A stretch of 64,000 nt of DNA, from contig NZ_CP113948.1 of the NCBI RefSeq assembly GCF_026810365.1, forward strand, positions 124,001 through 188,000, in the 5' to 3' direction. The notes beneath the pieces were generated by a model. That model did no database searches and had not been told where the DNA came from. It saw only the letters and a list, made by a program, of their open reading frames with translations. The position numbers and the translations under genes were made by a program. The number at the start of each line of letters is the position of its first letter. Within the stretch, counting starts at the first letter, position 1. Source of the DNA: Flavobacterium praedii (GTDB lineage: Bacteria; Bacteroidota; Bacteroidia; Flavobacteriales; Flavobacteriaceae). This document shows positions 60,001-64,000 of the stretch, one piece after another.

Positions 60001-61341
60001 ATGATTTGGTTTGAATTTGCTATTCTTATTGGAATGATTCTTATTGGATCTCAAATGAAAGGTATAGGTTTGGGGGTAATGGGGATGGTAGGTTTGTTTA
60101 TTTTTCTATTTGTATTCAAAATGAAACCTACTGATCCACCTCTAGATGTCATGTTAATTATTATGGCAATAGTAACGACCGCTGCAACCTTACAAGCGTC
60201 TGGTGGATTAGATTATTTGGTAAGTCTAGCCGAAAAAATCATTAGAAGTAATCCATCAAATATCACATTTATTGCGCCATTTACGGTGTACTTTTTATGT
60301 TTATTTGCGGGTACGGCACATATTGTTTATTCTTTATTGCCTATTATTGCTGAGGTTTCTGCAAAGAAAAGAATTCGCCCAGAACGTCCTTTAAGTGTTT
60401 CTGTTATTGCATCTCATCTCGCTTTAACAGGTAGTCCAATGAGTGCAGCTACTGCTGCATTAGTAGTGATTTTGGGGTACTCAGGTGCATTAATTGATAT
60501 TATGATGATTTGTATTCCTTCTTGTATTATCGGTTTGCTTATTGGTTGTCTTTCTGTTTTTAAAAAAGGATTGGAACTAAATGATGATCCTGTTTTTATT
60601 GAAAAAATGAAAGATCCTAATTTTGCAAAAAGTATGGAATCAGATACTGTTAGAAATAATATTCCTTTAAAAGCAGGTGCCAAAACTTCAGTTTTAATTT
60701 TTTCTTTTGCAATTATTTTAATTGTTATTGCTGGAGCTTTTCCAAGTATAGTTCCTAGTTTTGAGCCTGGTGCCAAATCGCTAGCTGTTGCCGCTAACGG
60801 TTCTTTATCCATGGTAACAATAATAAGTGTAATAACACTTACGGCCTCTGCGGCAATGATGCTAATTACTAAAACGAGTACAGCTGAAGTTACCAAAGCC
60901 AGCTTGTTTACCTCTATGGCTTCTGCTGTGGTTTCCGTATTTGGTGTAGTTTGGATGAGCTCCACTTTTATGCACACTAATAATAATATCATTCAAGATG
61001 CTTTGAAAGGAATTGTTTCAACTCACCCCTGGACATTTGCAATCGCAGTCTTTGTAATGGGGGTATTGATGTTTAGTCAGGCCGCAACAACTAAAACAAT
61101 GATGCCATTGGGTATTGCATTGGGCTTGCCTCCAACAGCTTTAATTGCTATTTTCCCAGCAGTAAATAGCGATTTTGTTTTACCAGGTTATCCAACATTA
61201 TTGGCCGCAATAAACTTTGACCGAACCGGAAGTACTAAAATTGGAAAGTACGTAATAAATCATAGTTTCAATTTGCCAGGTATTATTGCTATTGGAGTAG
61301 CTATTACAACAGGTTTTTTAATTGGTTCTTTGATAATGTAA
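60001..61341 (+). CDS. Dcu-type C4-dicarboxylate (aspartate/fumarate/succinate) transporter
   Basis: 446 residues with about twelve membrane helices. MIWFEFAILIGMILIGSQMKGIGLGVMGMVGLFIF, FLCLFAGTAHIVYSLLPIIAEVS, RPERPLSVSVIASHLALTGSPMSAATAALV and FSQAATTKTMMPLGIALGLPP are the DcuA/DcuB family blocks. Probably exchanges external aspartate or fumarate for internal dicarboxylate. It is 40 nt after asparaginase and 19 nt before a porin-like gene. Confidence 0.93.
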   Translation: MIWFEFAILIGMILIGSQMKGIGLGVMGMVGLFIFLFVFKMKPTDPPLDVMLIIMAIVTTAATLQASGGLDYLVSLAEKIIRSNPSNITFIAPFTVYFLCLFAGTAHIVYSLLPIIAEVSAKKRIRPERPLSVSVIASHLALTGSPMSAATAALVVILGYSGALIDIMMICIPSCIIGLLIGCLSVFKKGLELNDDPVFIEKMKDPNFAKSMESDTVRNNIPLKAGAKTSVLIFSFAIILIVIAGAFPSIVPSFEPGAKSLAVAANGSLSMVTIISVITLTASAAMMLITKTSTAEVTKASLFTSMASAVVSVFGVVWMSSTFMHTNNNIIQDALKGIVSTHPWTFAIAVFVMGVLMFSQAATTKTMMPLGIALGLPPTALIAIFPAVNSDFVLPGYPTLLAAINFDRTGSTKIGKYVINHSFNLPGIIAIGVAITTGFLIGSLIM

Positions 61342-61360
61342 AACCTTAATTGGATTAATT

Positions 61361-62554
61361 ATGAAAAAATATTTTATTTGTTGTTTAATTGGTTATTTAC
61401 CATTTTTAGCTTTTAGTCAAGACGAAAAGCAAACTAATGAAGGAGTTTTTGTTTTTCCAGATTCATTAAAATCTTTGATCCCCATAAATAAACAGTCATT
61501 ATTAAGAGACGTTGATGTGATTTTTAATTCTCGAATGGCTTACAATAGTAATTTTTTAGAGGGTAATCATACTTTATCTGCATTTAATGTAAATCAACTT
61601 CGTTTTGAAATAAAAGGAAAGATTCATGATAAAGTTTATTTTAGATTCCGTAATAGATATACAAGAGAGCCAATTCCAGGTAATTTGGATAATATAAGTA
61701 GATCTGTAGATATGGCTTTTATTAGATTAGATCTATCTCCAACTACTAATTTGTCTATTGGTAAAGTCTGTGCAGATTGGGGTGGGTATGAATTTGATTT
61801 TAATCCTATTGATATCCTAACCTATAATGATGTGATAGAATATGCAGATAATTTTTTAGTAGGAGTAGGGATCTCTCATACATTTGCTGATAAGAAAAAT
61901 TCATTATCATTTCAGGTATTAAATTCTAGAACCAAAACGTATGAGGAACAATATGGGAGTTCTTCACCACCTAGCATCTCTGCATCTGAGTATCCTTTAG
62001 CTTTAGTAACAAATTGGCGAGGTAGCTTTTTTAAAGGTAAATTAGAAACCACATATAGCTACAGTTTTTTTAATGAAGCAAAAGGAGCTAATATGAATTA
62101 TTTTGCAATAGGAAATAAGTTTAATGCTAAGAATTTTGTGCTGTATTATGATTTTCAATATAGCGATGAGGATCTTGATCGTAAAGGAATTGTATCCGAT
62201 ATAATTAATAGTCAATATCAATATGCAGCACAAGATGTTTTATATGTAGAAAATTGGGTTATGGCAGAATATCTTATTACTCCAAAAATTAATTTGTTAA
62301 TGACTGTAATGAATAGCAATCATTCTTGGAAAGGGAATCCAGATTCAAATGGTAGCTCAAAATTATCTACTAGTTATGGGCTTATATCTACAATTCAATA
62401 TATGCCTTTCAAAGATATGAATATTAGATTTTATTTGGCATATACTGCTAGAAAATATGATTACACAGGTTATGCCGAAAGGACTTTTGGCGTAAAGGAC
62501 TATATAACGGGACTATTTGGCATTGGATTTGTTGCGCCATTATTGGTTTTATAA
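61361..62554 (+). CDS. Porin-like outer-membrane protein, paralog 1
   Basis: 397 residues with signal peptide (PFLAFSQ). Barrel strands: DVIFNSRMAYNSNFLEGNH, FRFRNRYTREPIPGNLDNISRSVDMAFIRLDL, DILTYNDVIEYADNFLVGVGISHTF; C-terminal GIGFVAPLLVL. Related to OprO/OprP-like porins of Bacteroidota. It sits in one run with the Dcu carrier, so it is a good candidate for the outer-membrane entry of asparagine, aspartate or dicarboxylates. The following gene is a clear paralog. Confidence 0.82.
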   Translation: MKKYFICCLIGYLPFLAFSQDEKQTNEGVFVFPDSLKSLIPINKQSLLRDVDVIFNSRMAYNSNFLEGNHTLSAFNVNQLRFEIKGKIHDKVYFRFRNRYTREPIPGNLDNISRSVDMAFIRLDLSPTTNLSIGKVCADWGGYEFDFNPIDILTYNDVIEYADNFLVGVGISHTFADKKNSLSFQVLNSRTKTYEEQYGSSSPPSISASEYPLALVTNWRGSFFKGKLETTYSYSFFNEAKGANMNYFAIGNKFNAKNFVLYYDFQYSDEDLDRKGIVSDIINSQYQYAAQDVLYVENWVMAEYLITPKINLLMTVMNSNHSWKGNPDSNGSSKLSTSYGLISTIQYMPFKDMNIRFYLAYTARKYDYTGYAERTFGVKDYITGLFGIGFVAPLLVL

Positions 62555-62594
62555 TTTGTAAATTTATAAAGTTGCAATAGTGAGCTTGTGGTTT

Positions 62595-62627
62595 TTTGAC
62601 TATTTTTTATATAGATTTCTATCTTTA
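62595..62627 (+). promoter_or_regulatory. Promoter for porin-like paralog 2
   Basis: TTTG (62595-62598), 21-nt spacer, TATCTTTA (62620-62627). This suggests independent transcription of the second porin gene from 62651. Confidence 0.55.
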
Positions 62628-62650
62628 ATTAGCTTTTAAAAAAATGAAAG

Positions 62651-63862
62651 ATGAAAAAATATTGCATTTATATCCTATTGGTTTTTCTTCCTACTCTTGC
62701 ATTAGGTCAAGTAGAACAAATGTGGCAAATGGAAAAGCAATCAAATGAAGGGGAACAGTTTATAATTGATTCGATTCAATCTTTTTTTCCTGTTTCAAAG
62801 TTGTCTTTATTAAAGGATGTTAATTTTATTTTTAATAGTCGTTTCGCTTTTGGAAGTACTTTTTTAGATGATAATCATACTGTATCAAAATTTAATGTCG
62901 ATCAATTTCGATTTGAAATTAAAGGTAGAATTCATAATAAAGTTCGTTTTCGATTTCGGGATCGATATACACGATCACCAGAAATTGGAAATCTTGATAA
63001 TGTAGATCGATCGATTGATTTAGCTTTTATAACAATCGATTTAACCAAAAGAACCAATTTGGCTATAGGAAAGTTAGTAGCCGATTTTGGTGGTTGGGAG
63101 TTTGATATGAATCCTATTAATATTTTAGCTTATAATGATATTGTAGGAAATTCGGATAATTTTTTGGTTGGAGCCGAAATATCTCATTCTTTCAAAGATC
63201 AATTGAATTCGGTTTCTTTTCAAATATTAAATTCGAGAACCAATACTTATGAGGAACAGTATGGATTAACAGCTCCCCCAAGCATAGAAGCTTCAGAATA
63301 TCCTTTGGCATTTGTATCAAACTGGAGAGGTAGTTTTTTTAATAAAAAAATTGAAACAACTTATAGTTACTCCTATTTTCATGAAGCAAAAGGTGTTAGT
63401 ATGAATTATTTCGCATTTGGGAATAAATTCAAAACAAAAAAATTCATTCTATATTATGACTTTCAATACTCGCAAGAAGGCTTAGATAGAAGAAAAATTG
63501 TTTCTAATATCATAAATAGTAAATACCAATATGCTGCAGAAAATGCTGTTTATTTAGGACATTGGATTAGGGCTGGTTACTTAATTAAGCCTAAAGTTAA
63601 TTTATTATTAACCCTAATGACAACTAGTTTTTATTGGAAAGATAATCCTGACCCTAATGGAGAATCTAGGCTAGCTACTAGTTTTGGAATAATACCAACA
63701 GTTGAATATTTGCCTTTTAAGCGTTTTAATATGAAATTCTATATAGGATTTATAGCTAGAAATTATAATTACACTAGATATGCAGAAACTGCTTTTGGGT
63801 CAAAAGATTACACTACTGGCTTGCTGAGTTTTGGTGTTATTGCACCTATTTTATTGTTGTAG
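62651..63862 (+). CDS. Porin-like outer-membrane protein, paralog 2
   Basis: 403 residues. Aligns along its whole length with the preceding protein: DVNFIFNSRFAFGSTFLDDNH, FRFRDRYTRSPEIGNLDNVDRSIDLAFITIDL, NILAYNDIVGNSDNFLVGAEISHSF, and the end FGVIAPILLL. It is a tandem duplication with considerable divergence. It has its own promoter boxes and a strong terminator, so regulation may differ between paralogs. Confidence 0.82.
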   Translation: MKKYCIYILLVFLPTLALGQVEQMWQMEKQSNEGEQFIIDSIQSFFPVSKLSLLKDVNFIFNSRFAFGSTFLDDNHTVSKFNVDQFRFEIKGRIHNKVRFRFRDRYTRSPEIGNLDNVDRSIDLAFITIDLTKRTNLAIGKLVADFGGWEFDMNPINILAYNDIVGNSDNFLVGAEISHSFKDQLNSVSFQILNSRTNTYEEQYGLTAPPSIEASEYPLAFVSNWRGSFFNKKIETTYSYSYFHEAKGVSMNYFAFGNKFKTKKFILYYDFQYSQEGLDRRKIVSNIINSKYQYAAENAVYLGHWIRAGYLIKPKVNLLLTLMTTSFYWKDNPDPNGESRLATSFGIIPTVEYLPFKRFNMKFYIGFIARNYNYTRYAETAFGSKDYTTGLLSFGVIAPILLL

Positions 63863-63880
63863 CTTTTCTTTAGAAAATCA

Positions 63881-63917
63881 AAAAACCCATTCGCTTGAAC
63901 GAATGGGTTTTTTTTAA
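63881..63917. terminator. Strong bidirectional terminator
   Basis: 11-bp stem AAACCCATTCG / CGAATGGGTTT, 6-nt loop, A run before and T run after. Separates the porin gene from the convergent partial gene. Confidence 0.9.
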
Positions 63918-63949
63918 GTAAGTAATCCTAAATTGAGTTTATAAAACGT

Positions 63950-64000
63950 TTATTTTACTTTATTAAGTACTGCTTTGAAAGCTTCTGGGTGATTCATTGC
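63950..64000 (-). CDS. C-terminal end of an unidentified protein
   Basis: Only the last 16 residues are in the window: AMNHPEAFKAVLNKVK then stop. In frame to the window edge. The piece is too short to name. Confidence 0.55.
   Translation of the reverse strand, partial: AMNHPEAFKAVLNKVK

Noticed and set aside
1..64000. tRNA or rRNA genes
   Set aside because: No cloverleaf-like conserved T-arm or rRNA segments were seen by eye; a tRNAscan run would settle it.

Overview
The window comes from a low-GC Bacteroidota chromosome, most likely a Flavobacterium. The signs are TAnnTTTG-type promoter boxes, almost no Shine-Dalgarno sequences, secreted proteins with C-terminal sorting domains of the type IX secretion kind (YPNP...GIYFI/GFYFYTL-like tails), TonB-dependent uptake, TPR-type lipoprotein histidine kinases and a DnaB/AccA/Tgt/LptG core block. 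All calls are by reading the sequence; no database search was run.

Layout. 1-2.5 kb: ECF sigma factor with an overlapping anti-sigma-like gene and a divergent S41 peptidase lipoprotein. 2.6-15.3 kb: a corrinoid (B12) locus. A cobalamin riboswitch precedes btuB and a BtuG-like surface propeller lipoprotein. A minus-strand operon encodes nucleotide-loop assembly only (cobU, a bluB-cobT fusion, cobS, cobC) together with a RhuM-like gene and a cysteine-rich protein. A divergent btuF-btuC-btuD importer is split by a GxxExxY insertion. No corrin-ring genes are present, so this looks like salvage and remodelling rather than de novo synthesis. 15.5-16.6 kb: two RNA-modification genes separated by a heptamer repeat. 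16.9-26.1 kb: a tail-collar protein, a 1334-residue cadherin-repeat adhesin and a 1392-residue multidomain exonuclease/phosphatase-fold protein, the last two with sorting tails. 26.3-29.4 kb: split transketolase, OsmC and two rhodaneses.

29.6-34.2 kb is accessory DNA. It holds an alpha/beta hydrolase, a Fic protein, and a small lipoprotein plus TonB-domain gene. Two units in it are bounded by their own private 15-bp inverted repeats and separated by a shared imperfectly palindromic repeat, the arrangement expected of integron-like gene cassettes. A small helix-turn-helix gene follows, preceded by a 22-bp tandem array. 34.3-39.4 kb: a LolA-like/ABC/beta-barrel operon that looks like an envelope lipid or lipoprotein export system. 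39.9-45.9 kb: tgt, an LptF/LptG-like gene, an EamA exporter, accA and dnaB.

46.2-53.2 kb carries two two-component pairs. One is a soluble kinase plus LuxR regulator. The other is a TPR lipoprotein kinase plus regulator, preceded by a tiny predicted exported peptide. 54-63.9 kb is an asparagine/aspartate/malate catabolic block: malic enzyme, a broken aspartate:alanine exchanger, aspartase, periplasmic asparaginase, a Dcu-type dicarboxylate carrier and two paralogous outer-membrane porin-like proteins. Several short repeat families (CCCCCTAACCCC-type, heptamer GTTAGAA-type, CGCAAAG-type, ACACATAG-type and a structured intergenic element) recur through the window, some of them inside coding sequence.
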